64,000 nt of DNA from Thermaurantiacus tibetensis (GCF_015354055.1 NZ_JACHTM010000001.1:682001-746000), one strand, 5' to 3'. Positions 38,045 to 46,386 are shown, counted from the first letter of the stretch. Notes: generated by a model from the letters alone, not told the origin. Program-made: numbers and translations.

Positions 38045-38191
38045 ATGACGCCACAGACCCAAGCCATCGCCCAGCCCGATCTTCGGGTGTGGGACCCGAA
38101 CGGCCTCGAACGGCGGCTGCGCCGCCAGCGCCGCGTCAGACTGACGCTGCCGAGCGGCGTGCTGCCGCCCTTCCACGCCTGGCGGCCCTGA
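38045..38191 (+). CDS. Small basic protein of unknown function (48 aa)
   Basis: A 48-aa frame with an unusually good ribosome-binding site (AAGGAG, 7 nt before ATG 38045). Its product begins M-T-P-Q-T-Q-A and has a highly basic middle (R-R-L-R-R-Q-R-R-V-R). The end is hydrophobic and aromatic-rich (F-H-A-W-R-P). I recognise no family. Reasons to believe it: the strong Shine-Dalgarno, placement in a distinct AT-richer gap, and the hairpin over its start. Reasons for doubt: small size and antisense overlap with the 3' tail of prmA (38136-38191). Confidence 0.5.
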   Translation: MTPQTQAIAQPDLRVWDPNGLERRLRRQRRVRLTLPSGVLPPFHAWRP

Positions 38192-39074
38192 CGGCGGCCG
38201 CCGGCCCTGCCCGCCGGGCGCTGCCCCGGCGGGCGAGGCACAGCACCGGCCATTCGCCGGCCAGGCGGCGCTCCACCCTGAAGCCCTGCATGCGGTAGGC
38301 GGCCTCCACCGCCTGGCGCTGCGGGCCGAGCAATCCGGCGAGCACCACGCGCCCGCCGGGGCGCACGGCTGCAGAGAGGGTGGGGGCGAGTGCCGCGAGC
38401 GTCGGCGCGAGGATGTTGGCCAGCACGAGATCGAAGGGCGCGCCGGCGCGAAGCTGCGCGGGCGAGACGCCCGCCGCAACCTTGAACCTCACCCCCTGCC
38501 CCCGGTTGGCGCGCGCGTTGGCCCTGGCCACGCGCACTGCGACCGGGTCGATGTCGCTTGCAAAGACGCGCGCGCGCCGGTCGGCGCGCGCGGCGGCGAT
38601 CGCAAGGATTCCGGTGCCGGTGCCAAGATCGAGCACGGTCCCCAGGGGCCTGCGGCGGCGGAGCCTATCGAGGAGAAGAAGGCAGCCGCGCGTCGTGTCG
38701 TGCTGGCCGGTGCCGAAGGCGAGGCCGGCGCCGATCTTCAGCACCAGGCGCCCCGGCTTCGCCGAGGAGGCAGCGTCGGGGCTGACGTGGAACCTCCCGG
38801 CCTCGACCGGCCGGAGCCCGGCCTGGGAGAGGGTGACCCAGTCCGCCTCCGGCACCGCCTCCACCTCCGGCGCTGCCCCGGCAAGCGCTTCCAGCCGTGC
38901 AAGCAGCGCCGCATCCGGCGGAGCGTCGGTGTAGAGCTGGAGTTCCCAGCCGGCCTCCGTCTCGGCCGCCACGAGCACGGGGGCGGGCTCGATGCCGGCG
39001 AAGGGCTCGTCGATGGCGATCGCCGCCTCGGCTGCAGCCCGGGAGCAGGAGACGCGGGCGCGATGCCCGGTCAT
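38136..39074 (-). CDS. prmA: 50S ribosomal protein L11 methyltransferase
   Basis: PrmA (312 aa) trimethylates ribosomal protein L11 with SAM. Motifs include GLAFGTGQHDTTRGCL, which is diagnostic for PrmA, then VLDLGTGTGILAIAA, ASDIDPVAV, and the N-I-L-A-P-like motif in LVLANILAPTL. The C-terminal part up to W-P-V-L-C-L-A-R-R looks normal. It then continues for about 28 residues of Ala/Arg-rich sequence that I would not expect, antisense to the small ORF. ATG 39074 overlaps the stop of the upstream P-loop gene (ATGA), so the pair is translationally coupled. Confidence 0.93.
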   Translation of the reverse strand: MTGHRARVSCSRAAAEAAIAIDEPFAGIEPAPVLVAAETEAGWELQLYTDAPPDAALLARLEALAGAAPEVEAVPEADWVTLSQAGLRPVEAGRFHVSPDAASSAKPGRLVLKIGAGLAFGTGQHDTTRGCLLLLDRLRRRRPLGTVLDLGTGTGILAIAAARADRRARVFASDIDPVAVRVARANARANRGQGVRFKVAAGVSPAQLRAGAPFDLVLANILAPTLAALAPTLSAAVRPGGRVVLAGLLGPQRQAVEAAYRMQGFRVERRLAGEWPVLCLARRGSARRAGPAAAVRAARRGRAAARRSAASV

Positions 39075-39601
39075 GCCAGGCGCTCCGCGACGGCGGCCAC
39101 GGCGGCGCGCTCCCGCGCGGCGAAGTCGCCGCCGATTCGGAGGGGCGCGAGCCCGCGTGCCGCGAACTCGGCCTCGATGACGGCGTGAAAGCGGGCTCGT
39201 GCGTCCAGGGTACCGAACATCCGCACCGGATCGGCCACGAACGGCACGTCGGGAAGCAGGAGGAGGTGGAGGTCGGCCTGCGACGGGACGGCGGCAAGCG
39301 GGGGGTCGCGCGTGCCGAACAGCATGGTGGCCCAGGCCGTCGTCATGACGATGTCGGTATCCTCGACAAGGAGGGGAGGGCGCTGCGAGGCGGCTGCGGC
39401 GGCAGCCCGGCGGTGCCCCTCGGCGATGGCGTGGTGGTCAGCGAGCGTCAGCGGCCGGTCGAGGCCTTCGGTATAGGTGCGGCCGAACTCCGGCACGAGC
39501 GCGCCGCCGAAGCGGTCTGCCAGCCGGGCCGCGAGCGTCGACTTGCCCACCGACTCCACGCCCGAGAGCACCACTCTCAGCACGCGCGCTGCCCCTGGCA
39601 C
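39071..39601 (-). CDS. P-loop ATPase, NadR-kinase-like (AAA_28)
   Basis: A 176-aa protein with an N-terminal Walker A motif GVESVGKST (around residues 14-22). Its body resembles the ribosylnicotinamide kinase domain of NadR and the AAA_28 family. Landmarks are P-E-F-G-R-T-Y after the P-loop, DHHAIAEGH, a Walker B-like stretch (L-L-V-E-D-T-D-I-V-M-T), and DVPFVADPVR with a downstream G-T-L-D-A-R. A role in NAD salvage is possible but cannot be shown, since the adenylyltransferase domain of NadR is absent. The start is GTG 39601; GTGs slightly downstream are alternatives. The stop overlaps the prmA start. Confidence 0.75.
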   Translation of the reverse strand: MPGAARVLRVVLSGVESVGKSTLAARLADRFGGALVPEFGRTYTEGLDRPLTLADHHAIAEGHRRAAAAAASQRPPLLVEDTDIVMTTAWATMLFGTRDPPLAAVPSQADLHLLLLPDVPFVADPVRMFGTLDARARFHAVIEAEFAARGLAPLRIGGDFAARERAAVAAVAERLA

Positions 39602-39656
39602 GCCCCCCGCGCCTTGCGGAGGTTGCGGCGGCGCCTGGCGGGGCTAGGGGAGGTGC

Positions 39657-40715
39657 ATGGCGACACGGCCGGCCTCTCGGGAGGGAAGCGAGCCCCTGTC
39701 AATCCTTGACCCGGCCGGGCCCGAGGGGCGCGCGGCGCTTGCCAGGCTTCTGGCCCCGGCCCTCGGCGGCGCCGTGACGGTGCGCGAGGTCGTCGCGCTT
39801 TCGGGCGGCGCCAACAGCGCGACCTGGCGGGTGGAGGCGGAGGTCACGAGGGGAGGCGCGGCGCCCGAGGTGCGCTGCGTCATCTTCCAGCGCTCCGCGG
39901 GCCGGGGCGCGCAGGGGCTCCCCCGGCGGGTACAGGCGGAGGTGATGCAGCGGGCCGGGCGGGCGGGCGTGCCCGTGCCGCCGGTGCTTGCCATTCCGGA
40001 TGATGCGTCGGGCCTTGGCGATTCGGTCGTGACCGGCTTCGTCGCGGGCGAGGCGCTGGCGCCGCGCTGGCTGCGGGACGAGCGGTTTGCAGAGGCCCGG
40101 GGCGCGCTTGCCGCCCAGTGCGGGGCAGCGCTTGCGAAGCTCCACGCCGTGCCGCTTTCGGCCTGGGCCGATCTGCCGCTCGGCGGCGGCAGCGGCGCCG
40201 AGCTGCTCGAGGGCATGTTCGCGACCTACCGGCGAATCGGGGTGGACGTGCCCGCCTTCGACCTCGCCTTCGCCTGGCTTCGGCCACGCATGCCGGAGAC
40301 GCCGCCCACCTGCCTCGTCCACGGCGATTTCCGCGCCGGGAACTTCCTCGTCGACGAGGGCGGCCTTGCCGCCGTCCTCGACTGGGAGCTTCCGCACCTC
40401 TCGGTGCCGGAGGAGGATCTCGGCTGGCTCTGTGTTCAGGCCTGGCGCTTCGGCCACTGGCAGAAGCCGGTGGGCGGGTTCGCGACGCGCGACGCGCTGC
40501 TGGCTGCCTATCGCGCGGCCGGCGGCACGGTGGAGGCCGACCGGCTCTGGACCTGGGAGGTGTTCGGCAACCTCAAGTGGGGGATGAGCTGCCTTCAGCT
40601 TGCCGACGACCATGTCTCGGGCCGGGTGCCGAGCGTGGAGCGGGCCGCGATCGGCCGGCGGGTCTCGGAAGTGGCAGCCGACCTCGTCCACGCGATTGCG
40701 AAGGGGGACCTGTGA
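39657..40715 (+). CDS. APH-fold phosphotransferase family protein
   Basis: A 352-aa kinase-like protein of the aminoglycoside/choline phosphotransferase fold. The N-lobe has LSGGANSATWRVE. The catalytic loop is LVHGDFRAGNFLVDE and the metal motif AVLDWEL follows, so the active site looks complete. This subgroup often sits with acyl-CoA dehydrogenases or DUF6285 genes in fatty-acid or sterol catabolism (ACAD10/11-like) rather than antibiotic resistance. The substrate is unknown. ATG 39657 follows a 55-bp divergent gap from the NadR-like gene. The stop overlaps the next GTG (GTGA), as the genes to 41487 form an operon. Confidence 0.85.
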   Translation: MATRPASREGSEPLSILDPAGPEGRAALARLLAPALGGAVTVREVVALSGGANSATWRVEAEVTRGGAAPEVRCVIFQRSAGRGAQGLPRRVQAEVMQRAGRAGVPVPPVLAIPDDASGLGDSVVTGFVAGEALAPRWLRDERFAEARGALAAQCGAALAKLHAVPLSAWADLPLGGGSGAELLEGMFATYRRIGVDVPAFDLAFAWLRPRMPETPPTCLVHGDFRAGNFLVDEGGLAAVLDWELPHLSVPEEDLGWLCVQAWRFGHWQKPVGGFATRDALLAAYRAAGGTVEADRLWTWEVFGNLKWGMSCLQLADDHVSGRVPSVERAAIGRRVSEVAADLVHAIAKGDL

Positions 40716-41059
40716 GCCACCCGACGGCAGTCCAGCTCCTCGAGGCGGTGGGCCTGTTCCTGAGGGAAGCGGAAGCCGCGCTTCCCGGCCGGCTCGGCTT
40801 CCACGCCAAGGTGGCCCGCAATGTGGTGGCCATCGTCTGCCGCGAGCTTGCCCAGGACCCTGACTCGGCGGAAGCGCGGGCGCTGGCAGCCTTTGGCGGC
40901 CCGGCGGCGGTGTCGGCCGGGCTCAGGTCGGGGGAGCTTGCGCCTGACGATCCCGCGCTCCTTGCCGCGCTCGCCGAGGCCGTCATTGCCCGGCTGGCGG
41001 TGGACAACCCCCGCTACCCGACGCTCGCGCGCCTCAGGGCGCCGGAGGACTCCTCATGA
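40712..41059 (+). CDS. DUF6285 domain-containing protein
   Basis: A 115-aa, mostly helical, soluble protein. Its sequence (L-L-E-A-V-G-L-F-L..., F-H-A-K-V-A-R-N-V-V-A-I-V-C-R-E-L, then N-P-R-Y-P at the end) matches DUF6285, which typically occurs next to an APH-type phosphotransferase. No catalytic motif is visible and the function is unknown. GTG 40712 overlaps the phosphotransferase stop, and its own stop overlaps the following ATG. The strict coupling suggests the two proteins act together. Confidence 0.8.
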   Translation: MSHPTAVQLLEAVGLFLREAEAALPGRLGFHAKVARNVVAIVCRELAQDPDSAEARALAAFGGPAAVSAGLRSGELAPDDPALLAALAEAVIARLAVDNPRYPTLARLRAPEDSS

Positions 41060-41487
41060 GCTTTCCGCCCGCCAACCACGACCCCTCGATCGACCCGACC
41101 GCTGCGCAGGTCCGCATGCTGCGCGACCGCGGTCCGGACGGCCCGATCGTGATGCTGAACCTCCTGAAGTTCCGCGCGCAGGCCGCCTATCCGGAAGGCC
41201 ATCCCGACGCCGGCTCGTCGGGAGCCGAGGCCTATGCCCGCTACCAGCACGCCTTCACCGTGACCGTCGGGGCCACGAGCCAGGCCGAGGTGCTGTTCGA
41301 GGGGCCGGTCGATCAGGTGTTCATTGGCGACCCCGAGGCCGACCGGTGGGACAAGTGCCTCATCGTGCGCTACCCCTCGCGCCACCACTTCCTCGCGATG
41401 ATGGCAGACCCCGCCTACCGCGATGCCCTCGTCCACCGCTACGCGGCGCTCGAGCGGACACTTCTTCTCCAGATGCATGGGAGCTAG
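41056..41487 (+). CDS. DUF1330 domain-containing protein
   Basis: A 143-aa protein of the dimeric alpha/beta-barrel (ferredoxin-like) DUF1330 type. Landmarks are P-I-V-M-L-N-L-L-K-F near residue 30, a Y-A-R-Y segment and F-L-A-M-M-A-D-P-A-Y-R-D-A-L-V-H-R before the C-terminus. It is a little longer at the N-terminus than the roughly 95-aa core. The function of the family is not established. ATG 41056 overlaps the DUF6285 stop (ATGA). A 93-bp gap with repeats separates it from sdhC. Confidence 0.8.
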   Translation: MSFPPANHDPSIDPTAAQVRMLRDRGPDGPIVMLNLLKFRAQAAYPEGHPDAGSSGAEAYARYQHAFTVTVGATSQAEVLFEGPVDQVFIGDPEADRWDKCLIVRYPSRHHFLAMMADPAYRDALVHRYAALERTLLLQMHGS

Positions 41488-41558
41488 CTGCGACGAAGCG
41501 GACGCTCCTGCCGGGCACTTCCTTGCGCTAGCTGCCAGCCGGGGCCATAGCCGGCAGG
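41483..41558. promoter_or_regulatory. Repeats upstream of sdhC
   Basis: The gap before sdhC holds a perfect 8-bp inverted repeat, CCTGCCGG (41507-41514) and CCGGCAGG (41551-41558). It also holds a direct repeat of GCTAGCTGC (41483-41491 and 41527-41535), spaced 44 bp. This is where the promoter of sdhCDAB must lie. I cannot tell whether the repeats are operators or chance, and no T-run follows the inverted repeat. Confidence 0.35.
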
Positions 41559-41580
41559 GATTCCGCTTTCGGGACAGGGC

Positions 41581-41973
41581 ATGACGAACCGACCGCTCTC
41601 GCCGCATCTCTCGATCTGGAAATGGCGGCCCACCATGGCCGTTTCGATCTTCCACCGCATCTCTGGCCACGCGCTGGCACTTGCCGGGCTTCTCGGGCTG
41701 GCCTGGTGGCTGATTGCCGCGGCCTCGTCCGATGCCGCTTACGAGGTCTTCGTCCGCGTCGCCTCCTCGCCCGTCGGCTGGCTGGTCTGGATCGGGCTTT
41801 CGTGGATGGCAGCGCAGCACCTGCTCTCGGGCCTCCGGCACCTCCTGCTCGACGCCGGCTGGGGCTATGATCTCGGCACCGCGCGGGCGACGGCGATCGC
41901 CGTGTTCGTGGGCGCCCTCCTGCTCGCCGGGGGCTTCTGGGCGATCTTCTTCTTCGGGCCGAGCTACCGCTGA
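41581..41973 (+). CDS. sdhC: Succinate dehydrogenase cytochrome b556 subunit
   Basis: SdhC (130 aa) is the larger membrane anchor of succinate dehydrogenase (complex II) and helps bind heme and ubiquinone. The family motif RPLSPHLSIWKW opens the protein. SIFHRISGHAL follows, and the heme-ligand region is HLLSGLRHLLLDAGWG. Three hydrophobic helices are apparent. The stop codon shares a base with the sdhD ATG (TGATG). The operon order sdhC-sdhD-sdhA-sdhB is conventional. Confidence 0.95.
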   Translation: MTNRPLSPHLSIWKWRPTMAVSIFHRISGHALALAGLLGLAWWLIAAASSDAAYEVFVRVASSPVGWLVWIGLSWMAAQHLLSGLRHLLLDAGWGYDLGTARATAIAVFVGALLLAGGFWAIFFFGPSYR

Positions 41974-42374
41974 TGGCGACGCGCTTCGTCTCGGCCACGG
42001 GGCTCAAGCGCGTGCGCGGGCTGGGTGCGGCGCATGCGGGTGTCCATCACTGGTGGCTCCAGCGCGCAACCGCGGCCGGCAACCTTCTGCTTGGCCTCTG
42101 GTTCGTCGCGAGCCTGGTCTTCCTCCCGGACCTCTCGCGCGCCACGGTCACCGGCTGGCTCGCGGAGCCGGTCAATGCCATCCCGATGCTGCTCCTCGTG
42201 CTCTCGACCGTTTGGCACATGCGGCTCGGCGTGCAGGTGATGGTGGAGGACTATGTGTCCGTTCCCGGGCGCCGGCGGCTCCTCCTCCTCCTGCTTGATC
42301 TCTACGCGGTGGCGATTGCCGCCACCTCCCTCTTCGCGATCCTGAAGATCGCCTTCGGAGCAGCGAATGGCTGA
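41973..42374 (+). CDS. sdhD: Succinate dehydrogenase membrane anchor subunit
   Basis: SdhD (133 aa) is the second membrane anchor of complex II. It has three hydrophobic segments after the H-H-W-W-L-Q-R motif near residue 25, and [14 protein letters not shown] contains the conserved heme-pocket histidine and the following D-Y. ATG 41973 overlaps the sdhC stop. The stop lies inside the sdhA start region (sdhA begins at 42367, an 8-bp overlap). Confidence 0.94.
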   Translation: MATRFVSATGLKRVRGLGAAHAGVHHWWLQRATAAGNLLLGLWFVASLVFLPDLSRATVTGWLAEPVNAIPMLLLVLSTVWHMRLGVQVMVEDYVSVPGRRRLLLLLLDLYAVAIAATSLFAILKIAFGAANG

Positions 42375-44154
42375 CGCCTACAAGGTCATCGACCATGCCT
42401 ATGATGCCGTCGTCGTGGGGGCCGGCGGCTCGGGCCTGCGCGCCACCATGGGGCTTGCCGAGCAGGGGCTGAAGACCGCCTGCATCACCAAGGTGTTCCC
42501 GACCCGCAGCCACACGGTGGCGGCCCAGGGCGGCATCGCGGCCGCGCTCGGCAACATGGGCCCGGACCATTGGACCTGGCACATGTACGACACCGTCAAG
42601 GGCTCGGACTGGCTGGGGGACCAGGACGCGATCGAATATCTCTGCCGCGAGGCGCCGGCCGCCGTCTACGAGCTGGAGCACTACGGCGTGCCGTTCAGCC
42701 GCACGCCTGACGGGCGGATCTACCAGCGTGCCTTCGGCGGGATGACGCAGAACATGGGTGAAGGCCCCCCCGCCCAGCGGACCTGCGCGGCTGCCGACCG
42801 CACCGGCCATGCGATGCTTCACGCGCTCTACCAGCAGAGCCTGAAGCACGACGCCGACTTCTTCATCGAGTATTTCGCCATCGACCTCATCATGGTGAAC
42901 GGCGAGTGCCGCGGCGTGGTCGCGCTCTGCATGGAAGATGGTTCGATCCACCGCTTCCGCGCCCACGCCGTGGTGCTGGCGACCGGCGGCTACGGCCGGG
43001 CCTATTTCTCCGCCACCTCGGCCCACACCTCGACGGGCGACGGCGGCGGAATGGTGCTGCGCGCAGGCCTGCCGCTTCAGGACATGGAGTTCGTCCAGTT
43101 CCACCCCACGGGCATCTATGGCGCCGGCGTGCTCATCACCGAGGGCGCGCGCGGCGAGGGGGGCTACCTCACCAACTCCGCCGGCGAGCGGTTCATGGAG
43201 CGCTATGCGCCATCCGCCAAGGATCTCGCCAGCCGCGACGTCGTCTCCCGCTCCATGGCCCAGGAAATCCGCGAGGGCCGCGGCGTGGGGAAGGAGGGCG
43301 ACCACATCTACCTCCACCTCGACCACATCGACCCGAAGATCCTGGCCGAGCGCCTGCCCGGCATCTCGGAGACCGCCAGGATCTTCGCGGGCGTCGACGT
43401 CACCCGCCAGCCCATCCCGGTCGTGCCGACGGTCCACTACAACATGGGCGGCATCCCCACCAACTACTGGGGCGAGGTGGTGACGCTGAAGGACGGCGAC
43501 CCTGATACGGTGGTGCCGGGCCTCTACGCCGTCGGCGAGGCGGCCTGCGTCTCCGTCCACGGGGCGAATCGGCTTGGCTCCAACTCGCTCATCGACCTCG
43601 TCGTGTTCGGCCGGGCAGCCGCCAAGCGGATCGGCGCCACGGTTGCCCCCATGACGCCGCTGCCGCCGCTGCCCAAGGACGCCGCGGACTTCGCGATCGC
43701 CCGGCTGGACGCGCTCCGCCACGCCAAGGGGGGAAGCCCGACCGCGCAGGTGCGCCTTGCCATGCAGAAGACCATGCAGGCCAACTGCGGCGTGTTCCGC
43801 ACGACGGAGGTGCTCGACGAGGGCTGCCGCAAGATCGATGCCGTCTACCAGCAGATGGCCGACATCGGCATCTCCGACCGCAGCCTGGTCTTCAACACCG
43901 ACCTCATCGAGGCGCTCGAGCTCGACAACATGATCGGCCAGGCGGTCGTCACCATGCACTCGGCAGCCAATCGCAAGGAGAGCCGCGGCGCCCACATGCA
44001 CGAGGACCATCCGCACCGCGACGACGAGAACTGGATGAAGCACACCGTCGCCTGGTTCCGCGACGGGCGGGTCACGCTCGACTACCGCCCCGTCCACACG
44101 CGGACGCTCACCGACGAGGTGGCCTACATCAAGCCCAAGGCGCGGGTCTACTGA
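42367..44154 (+). CDS. sdhA: Succinate dehydrogenase flavoprotein subunit
   Basis: SdhA (595 aa) oxidises succinate to fumarate using covalently bound FAD. The dinucleotide fold [17 protein letters not shown] is near the start. The FAD-attachment segment is [16 protein letters not shown]. Active-site segments include [25 protein letters not shown], the [15 protein letters not shown] block and [17 protein letters not shown]. The C-terminal domain contains [18 protein letters not shown]. Length is typical. The start overlaps sdhD and sdhB begins 11 bp after the stop. Confidence 0.97.
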   Translation: MADAYKVIDHAYDAVVVGAGGSGLRATMGLAEQGLKTACITKVFPTRSHTVAAQGGIAAALGNMGPDHWTWHMYDTVKGSDWLGDQDAIEYLCREAPAAVYELEHYGVPFSRTPDGRIYQRAFGGMTQNMGEGPPAQRTCAAADRTGHAMLHALYQQSLKHDADFFIEYFAIDLIMVNGECRGVVALCMEDGSIHRFRAHAVVLATGGYGRAYFSATSAHTSTGDGGGMVLRAGLPLQDMEFVQFHPTGIYGAGVLITEGARGEGGYLTNSAGERFMERYAPSAKDLASRDVVSRSMAQEIREGRGVGKEGDHIYLHLDHIDPKILAERLPGISETARIFAGVDVTRQPIPVVPTVHYNMGGIPTNYWGEVVTLKDGDPDTVVPGLYAVGEAACVSVHGANRLGSNSLIDLVVFGRAAAKRIGATVAPMTPLPPLPKDAADFAIARLDALRHAKGGSPTAQVRLAMQKTMQANCGVFRTTEVLDEGCRKIDAVYQQMADIGISDRSLVFNTDLIEALELDNMIGQAVVTMHSAANRKESRGAHMHEDHPHRDDENWMKHTVAWFRDGRVTLDYRPVHTRTLTDEVAYIKPKARVY

Positions 44155-44165
44155 GGGGCACGAGA

Positions 44166-44948
44166 ATGGCAAAGCTGACCCTTCCCGCGAACAGCCGCAT
44201 CTCCGGCCAAGGCAGGACCTACCCGGCGCCTGCGGGTGCCAAGCGCACCAAGACGTTCCGCATCTACCGCTGGTCGCCGGATTCGGGCGAGAACCCGCGG
44301 TTCGACCGCTACACCATCGACCTCGACGACTGCGGGCCGATGGTCCTCGACGCCCTCATCAAGATCAAGGGCGAGGTGGACTCGACGCTCACCTTCCGCC
44401 GCTCGTGCCGGGAAGGCATCTGCGGCTCCTGCGCCATGAACATCGACGGGTCGAACACGCTCGCCTGCACCAAGGCCATCGAGGACGTGAAGGGCGAGGT
44501 CACCATCACGCCGCTCCCGCACATGGAAGTGGTGAAGGATCTCGTGCCCGACATGACCCACTTCTACGCGCAGTATGCGTCCATCAAGCCGTGGCTGCAG
44601 ACCTCGACGCCGACCCCCAACATGAAGGAACGGCTGCAGGCCCCTGAAGACCGGGCGAAGCTCGACGGCCTCTACGAGTGCATCCTGTGCGCCTGCTGCT
44701 CCACCTCCTGCCCCAGCTACTGGTGGAACGGCGACCGGTTCCTCGGCCCGGCCATCCTTCTCCAGGCCTACCGCTGGCTTGCCGACAGCCGCGACGAGGC
44801 AACCGGCGAACGGCTCGACGCGCTGGAAGACCCGTTCCGGCTCTACCGCTGCCACACCATCATGAACTGCGCGACGGTGTGCCCCAAGGGCCTCAACCCC
44901 GCGAAGGCGATCGCCGAGATCAAGAAGATGATGCTGGAGCGCGCCTGA
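44166..44948 (+). CDS. sdhB: Succinate dehydrogenase iron-sulfur subunit
   Basis: SdhB (260 aa) carries the [2Fe-2S], [4Fe-4S] and [3Fe-4S] clusters that pass electrons from FAD to quinone in complex II. The [2Fe-2S] motif is [15 protein letters not shown] with a later cysteine (N-T-L-A-C). [16 protein letters not shown] contributes the [4Fe-4S] ligands, and [17 protein letters not shown] the [3Fe-4S] and [4Fe-4S] remainder. ATG 44166 follows sdhA closely. The gene ends the operon; a hairpin lies just after the stop. Confidence 0.97.
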   Translation: MAKLTLPANSRISGQGRTYPAPAGAKRTKTFRIYRWSPDSGENPRFDRYTIDLDDCGPMVLDALIKIKGEVDSTLTFRRSCREGICGSCAMNIDGSNTLACTKAIEDVKGEVTITPLPHMEVVKDLVPDMTHFYAQYASIKPWLQTSTPTPNMKERLQAPEDRAKLDGLYECILCACCSTSCPSYWWNGDRFLGPAILLQAYRWLADSRDEATGERLDALEDPFRLYRCHTIMNCATVCPKGLNPAKAIAEIKKMMLERA

Positions 44949-45138
44949 GCGCGCAGCCCGCGCGGGGCTGGCCGCGGGCGGGGATGCCGAAGGGCAGGGC
45001 AGGGCGCGAGCGGCAGGGGGCGAAGGCGAGCGGGCGCGGCGGCCCCCGGCGGCTGGAGGACGCGGGCGGGGAGGGGTGCGGGGCGCAGGCCCCTTGGCAA
45101 GCGGCCTCCCGGGTCAAGGCCGGGCAAGAGGGGACGGC
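44949..45138. terminator. Convergent gap after sdhB with a GC hairpin
   Basis: The 190-bp gap between the convergent sdhB and crotonase genes begins with a perfect 6-bp stem, CAGCCC-GCGCG-GGGCTG (44954-44970), 5 bp after the sdhB stop. No T-run follows, so it is only a candidate transcription terminator, as is usual in such GC-rich DNA. The rest of the gap is low-complexity G-rich sequence with no convincing gene. Confidence 0.35.
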
Positions 45139-45894
45139 TCAGCCGTCGAACGCGCCGCCGCGCCCCGCGCCGGCCACGAACCGCGCAGCCCCCGCCACGG
45201 CCTCATCAGCAAGCGGCGCCATGCCCCCTTCGGCCTCGGCGAGGAGCGCTGCATCGAGCGAAAGCTCCCACTGCCGGTGGGCCGATAGCCGGTCCGCGCG
45301 CAGGCAGGCCTGCGGGAAGCGGGCGATCGCCGCTGCCAGCTCCTGCGCTTCGGCAAGCGCCGCGCCCGCCGGCACCAGCCGGTCGGCAAGGCCCCAGGAG
45401 AGCGCTTCCCGCGCCTCGACCGCCCGGCCGGTGAGAATCATGTCGAGCGCGCGGCCCTGGCCGACGATGCGCGGCAGACGTACCGTGCCGCCGTCGATGA
45501 GCGGCACCCCCCAGCGCCGGCAGAACACCCCGAAGACAGCGGTTTCCGAGACGATCCTGAGATCGCACCAGAGGGCGAGCTCGAGGCCGCCGGCCACCGC
45601 ATGGCCCTCGACGGCCGCGATGACGGGCTTCGACAGCAGCATCCGCGTCGGCCCCATCGGGCCGGGGCCGGCCGGGTCCGGCACCGTGGCGGCCACCGCA
45701 CGCAGATCGAACCCTGCACAGAAGGTGCCGCCGGCGCCGGCGAGCACCGCGACTGCGAGCTCGCCGTCGGCCTCGAAGGCCGAGAAGGCGTCTCGCAGGG
45801 CGTCAGCCGTTGAAGGGTCCACGGCGTTGCGCACCTCGGGCCGGTCGATCATGACCGTGAGCACGGGCCCGTCGCGTTCCGTCCTGATCGTCAT
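45139..45894 (-). CDS. Enoyl-CoA hydratase/isomerase (crotonase) family protein
   Basis: A 251-aa crotonase-fold enzyme. The acyl-CoA oxyanion-hole segments are G-G-T-F-C-A-G-F-D-L and A-V-A-G-G-L-E-L-A-L-W-C-D. The second catalytic glutamate of true enoyl-CoA hydratases is expected near FCRRWGVPLIDGG, and there no obvious glutamate sits in the canonical place, so it may be an isomerase or hydrolase rather than a hydratase. ATG 45894 matches the family start (M-T-I-R-T-E); the frame upstream overlaps the divergent gene. It shares a 48-bp divergent gap with the thioesterase. Confidence 0.85.
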   Translation of the reverse strand: MTIRTERDGPVLTVMIDRPEVRNAVDPSTADALRDAFSAFEADGELAVAVLAGAGGTFCAGFDLRAVAATVPDPAGPGPMGPTRMLLSKPVIAAVEGHAVAGGLELALWCDLRIVSETAVFGVFCRRWGVPLIDGGTVRLPRIVGQGRALDMILTGRAVEAREALSWGLADRLVPAGAALAEAQELAAAIARFPQACLRADRLSAHRQWELSLDAALLAEAEGGMAPLADEAVAGAARFVAGAGRGGAFDG

Positions 45895-45942
45895 GGTCCC
45901 AGTTCCTTGCGCTTGCCGGCGGCCACGGCTAGCGCAGGCGCC

Positions 45943-46386
45943 ATGCCCGCGAAACTGGTGGAAGAAGGGCCCTGGGCGGGCTGGAAGTGCTGGCACGCCC
46001 GGCCCGAGGGTCGCTTCGTCGACCACCTCGGAGACGTCTACTACCGCGAGGCGGATGGCGAGGTGATCTCAGCCATCGAGACCGCGCGGCGCCACGCCAA
46101 CGGCCTCGGCTTTCTCCACGGCGGCTTCCTCATGGCCTTCGTCGACGTCGCCATGTTCGCGACCATCCGCCACATGCTCGAGACCCAGGCGGCCGTCACC
46201 CTCCAGTCCTCGACCGACTTTCTGGGTGCAGGCCATGTGGGCCGGGTGCTCGAGGGCCGCGGCCACATCGTCAAGGAAACGGGGAAGCTCGTCTGGGTGG
46301 CCGGCACCCTCACCCAGGACGAGGGCGCGCACCTGGTGGCGCAGTGGCACGGCATCCTGAGAAAGGTGCCCCGGGCCGACCGGTGA
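45943..46386 (+). CDS. PaaI-family (hotdog) thioesterase
   Basis: A 147-aa hotdog-fold protein of the PaaI type, which hydrolyses acyl-CoA thioesters. Typical segments are G-F-L-H-G-G-F-L-M-A-F-V-D at the catalytic turn, the T-L-Q-S-S-T-D-F-L-G strand and E-G-R-G-H-I-V-K-E. ATG 45943 matches the common start and avoids overlap with the divergent crotonase promoter. The stop overlaps the GTG of zapE (GTGA). Substrate unknown. Confidence 0.82.
   Translation: MPAKLVEEGPWAGWKCWHARPEGRFVDHLGDVYYREADGEVISAIETARRHANGLGFLHGGFLMAFVDVAMFATIRHMLETQAAVTLQSSTDFLGAGHVGRVLEGRGHIVKETGKLVWVAGTLTQDEGAHLVAQWHGILRKVPRADR

Noticed and set aside
37961-38479. 172-codon minus-strand frame over the ligA-prmA gap
   Set aside because: It overlaps the end of prmA in another frame and has only low-complexity Arg/Ser sequence.
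44954-44970. Hairpin after sdhB as a definite rho-independent terminator
   Set aside because: The stem is only 6 bp and no T-run follows, so I list it only as a candidate.
45076-45288. Short plus-strand frame in the gap after sdhB
   Set aside because: It is antisense to the crotonase gene end, with no ribosome-binding site or recognisable product.
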